Of a stretch of DNA of 64,000 nucleotides, positions 40,724 to 50,048 are shown piece by piece. The first letter of the stretch is position 1. Each line of letters starts with the position of its first letter. Source of the stretch: Haloprofundus salinisoli (GTDB lineage: Archaea; Halobacteriota; Halobacteria; Halobacteriales; Haloferacaceae); NCBI RefSeq assembly GCF_020097815.1, contig NZ_CP083663.1, positions 1,736,001 through 1,800,000 on the forward strand, written 5' to 3'. Below the pieces are notes generated by a model. It was given only the letters and a program-made list of their open reading frames with translations, searched no databases and was not told the DNA's origin. The position numbers and the translations under genes were made by a program.

Positions 40724-43708
40724 TCAATCGCGGTTCGATTTACTCCTGGCCAGTTTCCGAACGGTTTCGGGAGGGAGTGCTCGGCCGAACAAACGTACTT
40801 CGTCAAGATATCCGTCGAACGCGTGTGCCGAATCTTCAGCGGACCGACTACCGAACCGAAGCGGGCTGTCGAACGCCACTGATCCACCGTCAACATCATC
40901 CGTGGCCTGCTGCGCTCCGTTGATGAAGATCCGCCTTGTCTGCCCGTCGTACGTTAGGGCTACGTGCGTCCACCTATTGATCGGCGCAGTACCTGCTGTG
41001 AAGAATTCGTTGGTTACGCCGGGGATACGGAAGGTGATTCGACCGCTCTCTTCGAGCGCGATAGGGAGCTCATTCGGTGTTGTGAGCAACTCTCGGTAGT
41101 TGTTCCCCTGGCCGATATCGAGCTCCGTCGGTTTGACCCAGAAGCTGAAGGTGAACTGTTGTGGCACCTTAACGTTCGTCTCAAGATACGACGGCTTCGA
41201 CGAGTCGAACTGTAGTGCAGCACCTTTCACGCCGTCGTCGGTCCACTGCGCATTGACGATGCGCCCTATCGTCGTACTGACTCGGCTATACGCAACGTCA
41301 CCCTCACCGACATCGAATGGGAAGTGGAAGACACCGCCTCTGTCGTGTCTAACGAATTTAGTCCCATCTGTCACTGCTTTCGATGGGACCTGGACAGTCC
41401 CTGCTGGAAGTTGGTACGTCCCCTCGTACGGCACCGTCGCACCGTACACGCCGTACGGATTAGGAGTAACCGTGTTCTGATACGTGAACTCGGTGTCGTT
41501 GATACGGACGTCGGTCTCGATAGTGACCTTTTCTGCGTTCTCGCGAACCCCGACAATCGTCGCTCCGGGCACCAGCGTGAACACCCTGTGTCCGTCTCGG
41601 GCGTAGACAACTCTGTAGTGGCTCAGGGCTCCAGCGGTGTCAGTCTCGCTTCCGAAGTGAGTATACAGCCGCGTCTGCAGTGACTTCGGCGATGCTGCGA
41701 CCTTTGTCATGACGATGAAGCCAACTCTGTCACGCAGTTTTTCGTACCAGTCTACTGGCTTACTTGAGAGCTGGAATTCTCGGTAGTTCTGCTGTGCAAA
41801 CCCATATGATTGCGAGTTACCGGTCACGAAGTAGTTGTAGACTCGATTCCAACCCCACTCGCTGAAAACGTAATTCTGCGGATACTCCCAGCCCTGTTCC
41901 TCGGAATACTCGCGCATCCACGTCGCCGCTTCGTATAGCCCGTCCGAGACGAGCAATTGTCCCGTCTTCACCGGAATCTGGACGAAACTGAAGCTCCCGG
42001 CGAACAGCCCGAGTCCCAGAAGCGACATCGCCTCGCGGCGCTCCGGGCGTTTCAAACCGACCGTCTCGTTCGCCCGTTCACGCCCGCGCCGCCCCGACTC
42101 CGCCTTGGCGAACGGCTTCGGCATCCGAATAGCGTCGATTTTCGCCGCCAGATGGACGAAGCCCAACCCCGCAAAAATCGCGACGAAAACCGACAACTCA
42201 CCAGCAAACCGTAGCTGAATCAGCGCCAGCGCCAGGAAATACCACGTGTACGTCGCCGTCGCGAGCCACTCCGGTTCGTACTCTCGAACGGCTCGGAGTA
42301 CCGCCCATCCGGCGTACGGCAGTCCCAAGAGAATCATGAGGCCGAACGAAAGGAACGGTCCGACGAGCGACCCCTGGTCGGCGCTGACGAGCGACTGCGT
42401 CTCGACGATGCCTTCGGCCTTGAAGAGGAACTGCATCCCGCTCTGGAGTTCGGCACCCAGTTGCGGCACGACAAAAGGCAAAATTCCGAAGACGACGACA
42501 CCCGCGACGACCTCACCGCCCGCGAGCGCTCGAACCGACCAGCTCTGCCGCGAAGCCAGTTCAGCGACGCCCACCACAGCCGCAGCGCCGACGAATAGTC
42601 CAGCGGGTGCGAACCCAACCGTCGACCCGTGCCATCCAAGCGCGACGTGCGTACCCGCGGTCAGCACCGCGCCGAGGCCAAGCCCTCCAAGCACGCCGCC
42701 CAGCTCCCGAACCGGCGACCTCCCCGCCCGAACGGCCGTCGTCGCCCAGCCGACCACAATGAGACCCAGCGGGAGAATCAAAAGCGGGCCGGCCTCCCAC
42801 GCGAGCGTCTGCCCGGCGACGGCGACGCCGAACACCGCGCTCCAGAACGCCGTCCCCGCGTCGCGAATCCGACCCGACCGAACGGTGAGCGACACCAGCG
42901 CCGCCGCGGTCAGCGCGAGCCAGAAGTAATCGAACGCGTGGTGGTCGGCGAACCCGAGACTCGTCCGGTAGGCGTGCGCGGGAATCAGCGCTAGCGCCAG
43001 CACCGCCGCGAGTGCGACTCGCCGGTCGTCGGTCAGCCGAAGGGTCGCCAGATACACCAGCGCGCCGGTCAACACCGCGAAGACGGCGGGGTAGAGGGCG
43101 AGGACGACGCCCGATGCATTCGCATCGCCGCCGAGCAGTTCCGTCCAGAACCAGAGCATCACGATTAGCAACGGCTCCCCGGCCGTGACGCGCTGCGGCA
43201 AAGACGCCAACGCACCGAAGTCGAAGGGACCGCTCGTCTCCGCGGCTACCGTCTCAACCAAGTACCGGTAGAAGTAGGGGTCGTTCGCCGAGAGGACGAT
43301 AGCGCCGTCGCGAAACACCGCCGAAATCGAGATGAGTCGGACGAGCGTGAGAAATATGAGCGCCCCGACGAGCGCGAGTGCCGCGGTCCGGTTGACGCTC
43401 ACGTTCGATAGCGACGGTATCGAAAGCGACTGCGACTTCACCTCCGCGGTCGTCGCCGACTCTGACGCAGTTGCTTTTTCGCCGTCAAGCGCCGCCCGCA
43501 CCGCCGCAGGGTCATTGACCCGATACCCGCCGTCTCGCTTCTCGACGATGTCCGCAGCCACGATCTCGCCGAACAGTCCCGAATCGACGTCCACGTCGTC
43601 GAACGTCCAGGTGCCGTTCTCGTCGGCGGCGAGGATGGAGCGAAGCGCCGACTCGGCGTTCGGACGCTCCGCGAGGAGGGCGGTCGTCGCCTCGCGTGTC
43701 TCTGTCAT
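40724..43708 (-). CDS. STT3/AglB-like membrane protein with C-terminal LamG domain
   Basis: 994 residues. Residues 15-80 look like a small helix-turn-helix-like cytoplasmic domain. Residues 105-580 hold about 13 membrane helices of an STT3-type GT-C enzyme: the first-loop acid motif NDPYFYR (142-148) and the DHH motif (LGFADHHAFDYFW, 255-257) are kept. The periplasmic-side WWDYG motif of oligosaccharyltransferases is replaced by EWGWN (617-621). Residues about 815-985 form a LamG/concanavalin-like jelly roll (QFTFSFWVKPTELD, RWTHVALTYDGQTRRIFING, FDGYLDEVRLFGRALPPETV). It is therefore a divergent paralogue of AglB, perhaps moving the locus glycan onto another acceptor. Catalysis is unproven. 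It converges with the glycosyltransferase operon. Confidence 0.82.
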   Translation of the reverse strand: MTETREATTALLAERPNAESALRSILAADENGTWTFDDVDVDSGLFGEIVAADIVEKRDGGYRVNDPAAVRAALDGEKATASESATTAEVKSQSLSIPSLSNVSVNRTAALALVGALIFLTLVRLISISAVFRDGAIVLSANDPYFYRYLVETVAAETSGPFDFGALASLPQRVTAGEPLLIVMLWFWTELLGGDANASGVVLALYPAVFAVLTGALVYLATLRLTDDRRVALAAVLALALIPAHAYRTSLGFADHHAFDYFWLALTAAALVSLTVRSGRIRDAGTAFWSAVFGVAVAGQTLAWEAGPLLILPLGLIVVGWATTAVRAGRSPVRELGGVLGGLGLGAVLTAGTHVALGWHGSTVGFAPAGLFVGAAAVVGVAELASRQSWSVRALAGGEVVAGVVVFGILPFVVPQLGAELQSGMQFLFKAEGIVETQSLVSADQGSLVGPFLSFGLMILLGLPYAGWAVLRAVREYEPEWLATATYTWYFLALALIQLRFAGELSVFVAIFAGLGFVHLAAKIDAIRMPKPFAKAESGRRGRERANETVGLKRPERREAMSLLGLGLFAGSFSFVQIPVKTGQLLVSDGLYEAATWMREYSEEQGWEYPQNYVFSEWGWNRVYNYFVTGNSQSYGFAQQNYREFQLSSKPVDWYEKLRDRVGFIVMTKVAASPKSLQTRLYTHFGSETDTAGALSHYRVVYARDGHRVFTLVPGATIVGVRENAEKVTIETDVRINDTEFTYQNTVTPNPYGVYGATVPYEGTYQLPAGTVQVPSKAVTDGTKFVRHDRGGVFHFPFDVGEGDVAYSRVSTTIGRIVNAQWTDDGVKGAALQFDSSKPSYLETNVKVPQQFTFSFWVKPTELDIGQGNNYRELLTTPNELPIALEESGRITFRIPGVTNEFFTAGTAPINRWTHVALTYDGQTRRIFINGAQQATDDVDGGSVAFDSPLRFGSRSAEDSAHAFDGYLDEVRLFGRALPPETVRKLARSKSNRD

Positions 43709-44018
43709 TGCTGGCTACACGGCGAAAGAAGGGTTAAAATCCTCCGAAGGGCGGCGAGTATCGATTCCCGAGCTACGCCGTCCCGACAGCCTCTTCCTGC
43801 AACCGCTGCTCGGCCTCGTCCCTATCCTCGGGTTAACCGACGTTGATGCGCCAGCCGTCGAGGCGAATTGCGTCCGCGTCGGCACGCTCCTCGCGCTGTC
43901 GGCGGAGCTATCGAACGAACCCGACGAGTTGGATGTGGCGAGCGAACCGAATGTGCCCATCGTCGGCCAAAGCAGTATCCAGACAGATATTTATGATTGA
44001 TTGAACACTCAAATCAGC
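43709..44018. other. Divergent intergenic region
   Basis: About 310 nt between the STT3-like gene and the CxxC protein. No gene is evident. GATATTTATGATTG near 43986 is a TATA-like element about 30 nt before the ATG at 44019. Confidence 0.45.
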
Positions 44019-45254
44019 ATGGATATCGACGAACTGCTCGAAGGATACACCGGGCGGACGCGAGCGGAACTCACGGCCCACCTCGACAGGCCAGAGGATA
44101 TGGTCAACCTGTTGGCGGACGCGGAGAGTGATGCCCTCCCCGAGGACTTCTTCACCGAAGTGACGAACGTCCGCCTCCACTCGGATACGGTGCTACTCTC
44201 GTTGGTCGACCGACAACTGAAACACCTCCGGTACACCGAGGAGGTCGAACAACCCGACAAGGCGTTCGTCCAGATGGCGTTCACCGAGCGCCCGGACGGA
44301 CACCCCGAGACGCTTGAGCACCGCGAGTACAAAACACCGACGGAGCACTCCTTCGACATCTGCACGACCTGCGAGGGATCGCCCGTCAGCGACTGTTCGA
44401 GCTGCGACGCGACGGGGACCTCCGAGTGCGAACGATGCAACGACGGGGCGGTGCCCTGCAGTCCGTGCGAGGGGACGGGCGCGCTCACGTGTCCGGTCTG
44501 TAAGGGCGACGTGACCGTCGAATGCGAGACGTGCGACGGGGACGGACATCTGTCGCAGTCCGTGCCGTGTTCGTCGTGTGACTCCTCCGGGTCGATCAGG
44601 AGCCGCGAAACCTGTACGAACTGCCAGGGGAAGGGGAGTTTGACCGACGCCGACGGGGAGTCGGTTCGCTGTCCCAACTGCCGCGGTCGCAGCACGGTTT
44701 CGGTCACGCGGGCGTGCACTTCCTGCAACGGTGCCGGCGAGCAGACGATTCAGAGCGGCTGTCCCGACTGTGCGATGGGACGCGTCGACTGCGAGGAGTG
44801 CGACGACGGCGAGGTGTGGTGTCGGATCTGTGAGGAGAGCGGGACGCGCGAGTGTTCCGACTGCGAGGGGACAACCGAAGTTTCCTGTCGGAGCTGCGAC
44901 GGTATCGGCACGCTCACCTGCGAGACCTGCACAGGTGACGGCGAGACGCATCAGTACGTCCTTGTCCACGACGCGTACACCGTGAAAACCGAGGAGACGC
45001 AGTTCGGCTCGCTACCTCACGGAATCGAAGCGGCCGAGTGGGAAGAGTTCGACGCCTGCAGTATCGATGCGGACGACGGGACGGTTCGTCGCGAGGTGAC
45101 GCCGTCGGTCGCCGCGATTCGAGAGGTCAGATACGACTACGGCGAACAGACGTTCAACCTCCGACAGATGGGCGGAGAGCTCTACTATACGCGGCTTCCC
45201 GAACCGAAAAGCGAGGGGCTGTTCAGTCGCCTCCGCGGTCGCTTCACGGGATAA
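44019..45254 (+). CDS. Cys-rich protein with sixteen DnaJ-type CxxC motifs
   Basis: 411 residues from the ATG at 44019 (leaderless, by TATA spacing; a TTG six codons earlier is less likely). Residues 115-304 contain sixteen CxxC motifs, several as CxxCxGxG (CTTCEGS, CSPCEGTG, CETCDGDG, CTNCQGKG, CTSCNGAG, CETCTGDG), the DnaJ zinc-finger unit. DnaJ has only four. There is no J domain. The N-terminal 110 residues are acidic and helical; the C-terminal 110 form an alpha-beta domain ending with a basic tail (LFSRLRGRF). Its 3' end overlaps by 11 nt that of a convergent J-domain gene, so the J and zinc-finger parts of a chaperone may be split over two genes. Confidence 0.85.
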   Translation: MDIDELLEGYTGRTRAELTAHLDRPEDMVNLLADAESDALPEDFFTEVTNVRLHSDTVLLSLVDRQLKHLRYTEEVEQPDKAFVQMAFTERPDGHPETLEHREYKTPTEHSFDICTTCEGSPVSDCSSCDATGTSECERCNDGAVPCSPCEGTGALTCPVCKGDVTVECETCDGDGHLSQSVPCSSCDSSGSIRSRETCTNCQGKGSLTDADGESVRCPNCRGRSTVSVTRACTSCNGAGEQTIQSGCPDCAMGRVDCEECDDGEVWCRICEESGTRECSDCEGTTEVSCRSCDGIGTLTCETCTGDGETHQYVLVHDAYTVKTEETQFGSLPHGIEAAEWEEFDACSIDADDGTVRREVTPSVAAIREVRYDYGEQTFNLRQMGGELYYTRLPEPKSEGLFSRLRGRFTG

Positions 45255-46380
45255 AGAACAACCACACGAGAACAAGGACAACAAGCACAACGAGGACGAA
45301 GCCGAGTCGACGTCGAAGGGACCCGTTCGAGGACGTCCGTTCGACGCGATACGTCGACCCGGTCTCGACGTCGGCTTCGACCGCGTCGGCGTCGTATCCG
45401 CGCTCGCTCGTGTACGCCTCCATGTCGACACCCGAGGGCCAGCCGCGAAGCGAGGCCCACCCGCCGGAGAACTCCTCGTGGCCAAGTGTGTCGTACCACG
45501 CCCTGAGCCGGGGGTTGTCGAGAATCTCGAAGGCTTTCACGTACTTCTGATACTGTTCTTCGCCCTCGACGGTCGCGCGGTCGGTCGACGAGTACGCGGC
45601 GTCGATCTCCTCGAACCGGTCGCGGATTTCCGCCTGCGTCGTGTCTGGGTCGACGCCGAGACGGTCATAGAACTCGCCGGCCGCGGTCACCGCCCGAGTC
45701 GTCGACTGCGAGACCGATTCGGCTGCCGCATCGCCGCTTCGAGCGGCTGACCGGGCCGAATGGGCCTCCGACCGAACCGACTCGCGGTCCGCTGCGGTCT
45801 CGGCTCGACCCCGCGCCCCAGGGCTGCTCTCGTCGAGAAAGTCGTCGCGCCACCGCTCCCAGTAGGCGCCGTCTCCCGTTCCGCTGACCTCGGACTCCTC
45901 GTCGCCTCCCGTCGGCCCCTCGTACCGGCTCCAGTCCGTTCGGCCCTCGCCGCTTCCGGTTTCGTACTTCGGGCCGTGGTAGGTAGTCTCCGCCGAATCG
46001 TCCGGTCCAGTGTCGTCCGATTTCGCACTCTCCGGTTTCGGGTCGTCTACGAACAGGGTGCTCGGGTCGTCGACGTTGTCGGGTCGGTGTGTCTCGATCC
46101 ACGCGTCGACGTCGTAGATGCCGCCCCCGAAATCCCACCACTTCTCGAACGTCCGATGCCCGTATGTGGGTCCGAGTTCGGCGAGAGTTTTGTCGTACTC
46201 CTCGCGGAAATCTCTGAGCACACCTCGGGCGTGGACCAACTCTCGGGTCAACTGCCGCGCGTCCGCCTCGCCGCGGACGTCGGGGTGTCTCTCGAGCAGT
46301 CGCTCGCGGAACTTCGCTTTGACCTCCGCGTAGGAGGCGTCCCGGCTGACCCCCAACTGCTCGTAGTAGGTGTCCACCAT
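45244..46380 (-). CDS. Tail-anchored protein with two J-like domains
   Basis: 378 residues. Residues 5-65 are a J domain (YYEQLGVSRDASYAEVKAKFRERLLERHPDVRG) with the HPD motif at 32-34. Residues 100-225 are acidic and probably disordered. Residues about 238-305 form a second J-like domain (FYDRLGVDPDTTQAEIRDRFEEIDAAYSS, then AFEILDNPRLRAWYDTLG) without HPD. The final 25 residues are one membrane helix (GFVLVVLVVLVLVWLFFIP) after a basic stretch, a classic tail anchor. The first domain should stimulate a DnaK-type Hsp70; the second probably only binds. ATATAATC about 25-30 nt upstream supports this start. Confidence 0.85.
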   Translation of the reverse strand: MVDTYYEQLGVSRDASYAEVKAKFRERLLERHPDVRGEADARQLTRELVHARGVLRDFREEYDKTLAELGPTYGHRTFEKWWDFGGGIYDVDAWIETHRPDNVDDPSTLFVDDPKPESAKSDDTGPDDSAETTYHGPKYETGSGEGRTDWSRYEGPTGGDEESEVSGTGDGAYWERWRDDFLDESSPGARGRAETAADRESVRSEAHSARSAARSGDAAAESVSQSTTRAVTAAGEFYDRLGVDPDTTQAEIRDRFEEIDAAYSSTDRATVEGEEQYQKYVKAFEILDNPRLRAWYDTLGHEEFSGGWASLRGWPSGVDMEAYTSERGYDADAVEADVETGSTYRVERTSSNGSLRRRLGFVLVVLVVLVLVWLFFIP

Positions 46381-46584
46381 GGCGCGTACCAGTAGGTTAG
46401 ATTATATGTATGTTCTGTAGATGGCTTCCAGAGCGGACGAACCCCGTACGGGATTTCCTGAGAGACCCCTCCTAACATCCGATACATGGTCGAGTCGAGC
46501 AGATCAATCTACAGAGTCAGCTAATCGGGAGCTTTCACGATGAGCGACCACAGCGTTTTACGGTTAACTCCCGTAGGGTAGGGG

Positions 46585-46917
46585 ATGGCAGACACCAAAA
46601 AGGGCCGAGACAAGAAAGCCGATGATGCAGAGCAACGCCAACAAGAGCGGGAGATGCAGGAGGCGCGCACCCGCGCTGACGAAGCCGAACCGGTGCACGA
46701 CGAACCCGGCGAGAGACTCGGCGACTTAGACGAAGCGCTCGAAAACCACGAGTATCCGGCGACGACGGACGAACTGATCGAGGCCTTCGGCGACCGCGAG
46801 GTCGAAACGCAGGGGGGTTGGAAGTCGATCGAGGAAGTGCTCATCCAGACCGACGACCGAACGTACACCTCCGCCGACGACGTCCGAAGCCGAATACAGG
46901 GACTGATACGGCGCTGA
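46585..46917 (+). CDS. DUF5789-type haloarchaeal protein
   Basis: 110 residues. The N-terminal 50 residues are highly charged and helical (KKGRDKKADDAEQRQQEREMQEAR). The C-terminal part (LEDxLENHEYPATTDELIEAFGDREVETQGG, then LIQTDDRTYTSADDVRSRIQGLI) is the conserved domain I know as DUF5789, common in haloarchaea and of unknown role. Family name from memory. Single gene. Confidence 0.75.
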   Translation: MADTKKGRDKKADDAEQRQQEREMQEARTRADEAEPVHDEPGERLGDLDEALENHEYPATTDELIEAFGDREVETQGGWKSIEEVLIQTDDRTYTSADDVRSRIQGLIRR

Positions 46918-47002
46918 GGGTGATCTTCGTACTCCGGACTCGGTTCGTATTCGACCCCAGAGTTTCAAAGGGCTTTTTGGAGAATTAGCCGTATCTCTCA
47001 CA

Positions 47003-47152
47003 ATGTCGGACCAACACAGTCAGCTCGGTCGACCGCTTCATGCGTGCGAGCAGTGTTCGATCGTCTACGCACGATATCAACCACCGGGAGAGTGTCGAGT
47101 GTGCGGAAACGATTCGTTCGTAGAGGTTCAGGTCAAAGAATACTCGACCTAA
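47003..47152 (+). CDS. 49-residue zinc-ribbon protein
   Basis: The product is MSDQHSQLGRPLHACEQCSI followed by VYARYQPPGECRVCGNDSFVEV and a short tail. The cysteines form CxxC-x12-CxxC, a compact rubredoxin- or ribbon-like zinc site. Codon use and the complete ribbon support a real gene. Such tiny zinc proteins are numerous in haloarchaea and mostly uncharacterised. Confidence 0.7.
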   Translation: MSDQHSQLGRPLHACEQCSIVYARYQPPGECRVCGNDSFVEVQVKEYST

Positions 47153-47301
47153 CGCCGTCCGCACAGCGTACGACCGCGTCCGTGCCCCTGACGCGACGCT
47201 TCGGCGCTTTCGATACCCTCGACCGTCGCCCAATCCTCACCCACTGCGACGGTATCGAGTACGAGGGGCTGACGCGGTGAGTGCATCCACCTGACTACTC
47301 G

Positions 47302-49239
47302 TCAGAACAGCGGTAGCGCCCGGGCCAACGTCCGAATCATCGGTAGGGCAAACTCGCCCGCGTATCCGAAGTACTCCCATCCAGAGAGCAGGAGAAACAC
47401 CGTCGTCAACCCGCAGGCGACGCCAATCGACGCGGCTCCGACGCGCAGATAGGTCTTCTCCCGAGTTTCGGCGACGAGAACCCACAGCGCCAGCGCCGTT
47501 GCAGCCGCGAGATGGACCAGCGCATGCAATTGAATCGCCTCGCCCAGTCGAACGCCGCCGAGCAACAGCGCGAGCAACAGCAGTTGGCCGCCGACCGCGA
47601 CGGTTCCCACGTAGCTCCACGCGAGCGCCGGCCACTCGCCGAGCGCGTCGCGGACGCTTCCGAGACGAACTGCGGCGTAGACCAGTATCGGAATCAGGGG
47701 GACGAGATACCGAACCGTCACCATCGCGTGCAGCGGCAGTCGGTGCAGATAGATGAGCGAAAACGTCCAGAAACTCACCGCAGCCAGGAGATCCGTCGCG
47801 CGCGTCGGCGACCGAAGCGCGGTACGGAGTTCGAGGAGCCGTTCGCGGGACATCCCTCGACTCGACCGCTGCCCGACGTATCTCCGCACTTCGCGCGCGG
47901 CGAGCGGAGCCACACCGACGAGTGCGCCGAGGACGGGCGCGGACTCCAGAAGCGCCATGTTGACCGCTTCGCCGCCGTCGTCGCCGGCGACGCCAGCGAG
48001 GTAGCCGCTGCGGACGAAGATGCGATAATGACGCACTGGTTCGACGCTCGCGCCCAATCCCCGGCCGACGAACTCACCGAACAGCGCCGCTCGGGCTAAC
48101 GCGCTGTCGAGAATTTCGCCGACGGACGCGACAAAGCCGAGGTCCGAAGCGCCACCGTCGTTTCCAGTTTCGCTTCCCCCGCCAGCGGTGTCACCGCCGA
48201 CGGTCTCACTGCCGGCCCCGCTCGTCGGGTCCACCGCGAGCGCCTGCTCGCCGGTAAAACGCGTCCACAGACGCGGCGGCGACAGCGGATTCCCGGTCAC
48301 GAGCGCATTCGTCGCCAGAAACGGCACCAGCGAGAGCGCGAACGCGGCCGCGACGGCGGCAACCGTTCGCCGGTCGGTGCGCCGTGCGGTCAACAGGTCG
48401 ACTGGTACGAGCGCGACGAACAGCGTCAGCGCCTCGGCGGGTTGGACCCACGTCGACAACCCGATTGTCGCGTACGCTATCGCCCGAAACCCGAGCGCTT
48501 GTCGAGGGTTGGTTTCCGCGCACTCGCGACTGCGGTAGAAGGTGTACAGCACCACGACGACGACGAGTGCCATCGTCGCGTGTCGCTTCGGCAACGACGC
48601 CCAGAAGCCCACAGGTGTCGCAACCGTCAGTATCGCCCCCGCGGCGAGTCCGGCGCGGCGGCCGGCAACGCGTGCCAGCAATCGATACATCACGACACCC
48701 ACGAGCGCCGCGGCAACCATCGACGCAAGTTGTAGGGCCATCAGCGGAAACCACGTCGGGTCGAGCGGCGTTGCGACGGGGAGATTCACCGCGAAGAGCA
48801 CGACTGCAGCGACGGACCCGATTACGTCGCCCAACACCGGACGACCGGCGACCCGTCCGATGACCACGCACGCGCCCAGAACAGTGAAACTCCACAGGCC
48901 GACGACGGCGAGTCGCGGGTCCGCGACCAGCGCGCTCAGTTCGAGTGCCCACAGTATCGGGAGTGCGAGCGCCATCTGCCCGTAGTTTCGACCGTACAGA
49001 CGGCCGTCGACGACGTTCATCCCGGGCGTCGCGCCGTCTGCCGGGCCGTACCGGAGTTCGTCGACGTAGAGGTGACCGTCGGCGACGCCGACGAACGCGT
49101 TGGCGACGGTGTAGGTGTCGTTGACGAACACGCCAACCCGCCAGAACAGCCCGAAGAAGGCGAGACTGAAGAGAAACAGCGCGAGACCCGCTCTGTCGCC
49201 GAAGACTGTGGCAACGATACGTCGCTTCGGATCGCTCAC
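47302..49239 (-). CDS. Polytopic membrane protein, GT-C-like (copy 2 of the duplicated module)
   Basis: 645 residues from a GTG at 49239 that overlaps the stop of the preceding gene (GTGA), with GGAGGT about 8 nt upstream. The open frame runs much further upstream but is the shadow of the partner gene. It has about a dozen helices, the acidic loop VFVNDTYTVANAF, a Gly/Ser-rich insertion near residue 340, and RLPLHAMVTVRYLVPLIP. It matches the protein at 1500-3476 throughout. The length differs by 13 residues, mostly in the low-complexity loop. Probable lipid-linked sugar transferase; not proven. Confidence 0.77.
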   Translation of the reverse strand: MSDPKRRIVATVFGDRAGLALFLFSLAFFGLFWRVGVFVNDTYTVANAFVGVADGHLYVDELRYGPADGATPGMNVVDGRLYGRNYGQMALALPILWALELSALVADPRLAVVGLWSFTVLGACVVIGRVAGRPVLGDVIGSVAAVVLFAVNLPVATPLDPTWFPLMALQLASMVAAALVGVVMYRLLARVAGRRAGLAAGAILTVATPVGFWASLPKRHATMALVVVVVLYTFYRSRECAETNPRQALGFRAIAYATIGLSTWVQPAEALTLFVALVPVDLLTARRTDRRTVAAVAAAFALSLVPFLATNALVTGNPLSPPRLWTRFTGEQALAVDPTSGAGSETVGGDTAGGGSETGNDGGASDLGFVASVGEILDSALARAALFGEFVGRGLGASVEPVRHYRIFVRSGYLAGVAGDDGGEAVNMALLESAPVLGALVGVAPLAAREVRRYVGQRSSRGMSRERLLELRTALRSPTRATDLLAAVSFWTFSLIYLHRLPLHAMVTVRYLVPLIPILVYAAVRLGSVRDALGEWPALAWSYVGTVAVGGQLLLLALLLGGVRLGEAIQLHALVHLAAATALALWVLVAETREKTYLRVGAASIGVACGLTTVFLLLSGWEYFGYAGEFALPMIRTLARALPLF

Positions 49240-49760
49240 TCTGCTACCTCCACGGTGAGTGAGACCGCTCGAAGCGTCCGACTCCCCGAGTCCGTCCGCA
49301 GCAACACCGACAGTTCTGCCTCGTAACTCGACTCGGTCACTCGCTCGGGGTCGACCGGGTCGTCGTCGAGCGTCAGTGCGAGCGTCGTCGCTCCGTTCTC
49401 GGTGTACGACTCGTTCAGAAAGACGGTCGAACTCCGCTCGATACCGAGCGCCGGAATCCGAACGTTGTAACTGAGCAGCGGACGCCCGGTCACCGACTGG
49501 AGACGGACCGTCGCGTCCGGGACCCGGAGGTAGTACGCTTGCGAACCGTAGCCGCCCCGTTCGAGTCGAACCCCCGCTGCATCGAGTGAAACGTCGGTGA
49601 CCGTCGCGTTCCCGGCCCCGAGTGACCCTTCGGACCCGCTCTCGCTGGTCGTGTCCCCCGCCGGCGTGAAGTCGACGCCGCCGACGAGCGGGCCGCTCGC
49701 TACCGAGAGCGCGGCGACCAACAGAACCGAGAACCACACGACAGTACCCGACGTTCGCAT
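49236..49760 (-). CDS. Exported partner of the GT-C-like protein (copy 2)
   Basis: 174 residues from the ATG at 49760. TTTATT about 33 nt upstream supports this start; the frame to 49859 adds residues without family likeness. A signal or anchor helix (VVWFSVLLVAALSVASGPLVGG) is followed by a beta-rich acidic domain with the VTGRPLLSYNVRIPALGI strand shared with the protein at 3479-3985. It ends in a 4-nt overlap with the GT-C-like gene, so translation is coupled. In copy 1 the genes are 2 nt apart instead. Function unknown. Confidence 0.77.
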   Translation of the reverse strand: MRTSGTVVWFSVLLVAALSVASGPLVGGVDFTPAGDTTSESGSEGSLGAGNATVTDVSLDAAGVRLERGGYGSQAYYLRVPDATVRLQSVTGRPLLSYNVRIPALGIERSSTVFLNESYTENGATTLALTLDDDPVDPERVTESSYEAELSVLLRTDSGSRTLRAVSLTVEVAE

Positions 49761-50048
49761 CCTAACTGCGAACGACAGAGCGACTGAATAAATGCGTCGG
49801 AACTGAAATGCAGACGCTCTAACACAACCGTTCGTGGTCGCCGGTGGTCGACGGCCCAATGTCGGCAGACGACAGCGTATTCTGCCCGGCAGAGAAGCAA
49901 ATCTGCGGCGTCGAGATACGAGTTTAAGCCCTGCTTAAAGAGAGCTCGGCGAACCTTCGGCGACGCCGACACATTGTTATACTTTCAGCCAAATTCAAAG
50001 AGCAATGACTACTCACCCGACCGTGTTCTCAGTTCGGAGGTGTTCTCG

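Noticed and set aside
49240..49737. N-terminal extension of the second GT-C-like frame
   Set aside because: It lies across the exported-partner gene; the GTG at 49239 has a GGAGGT site and a GTGA overlap.
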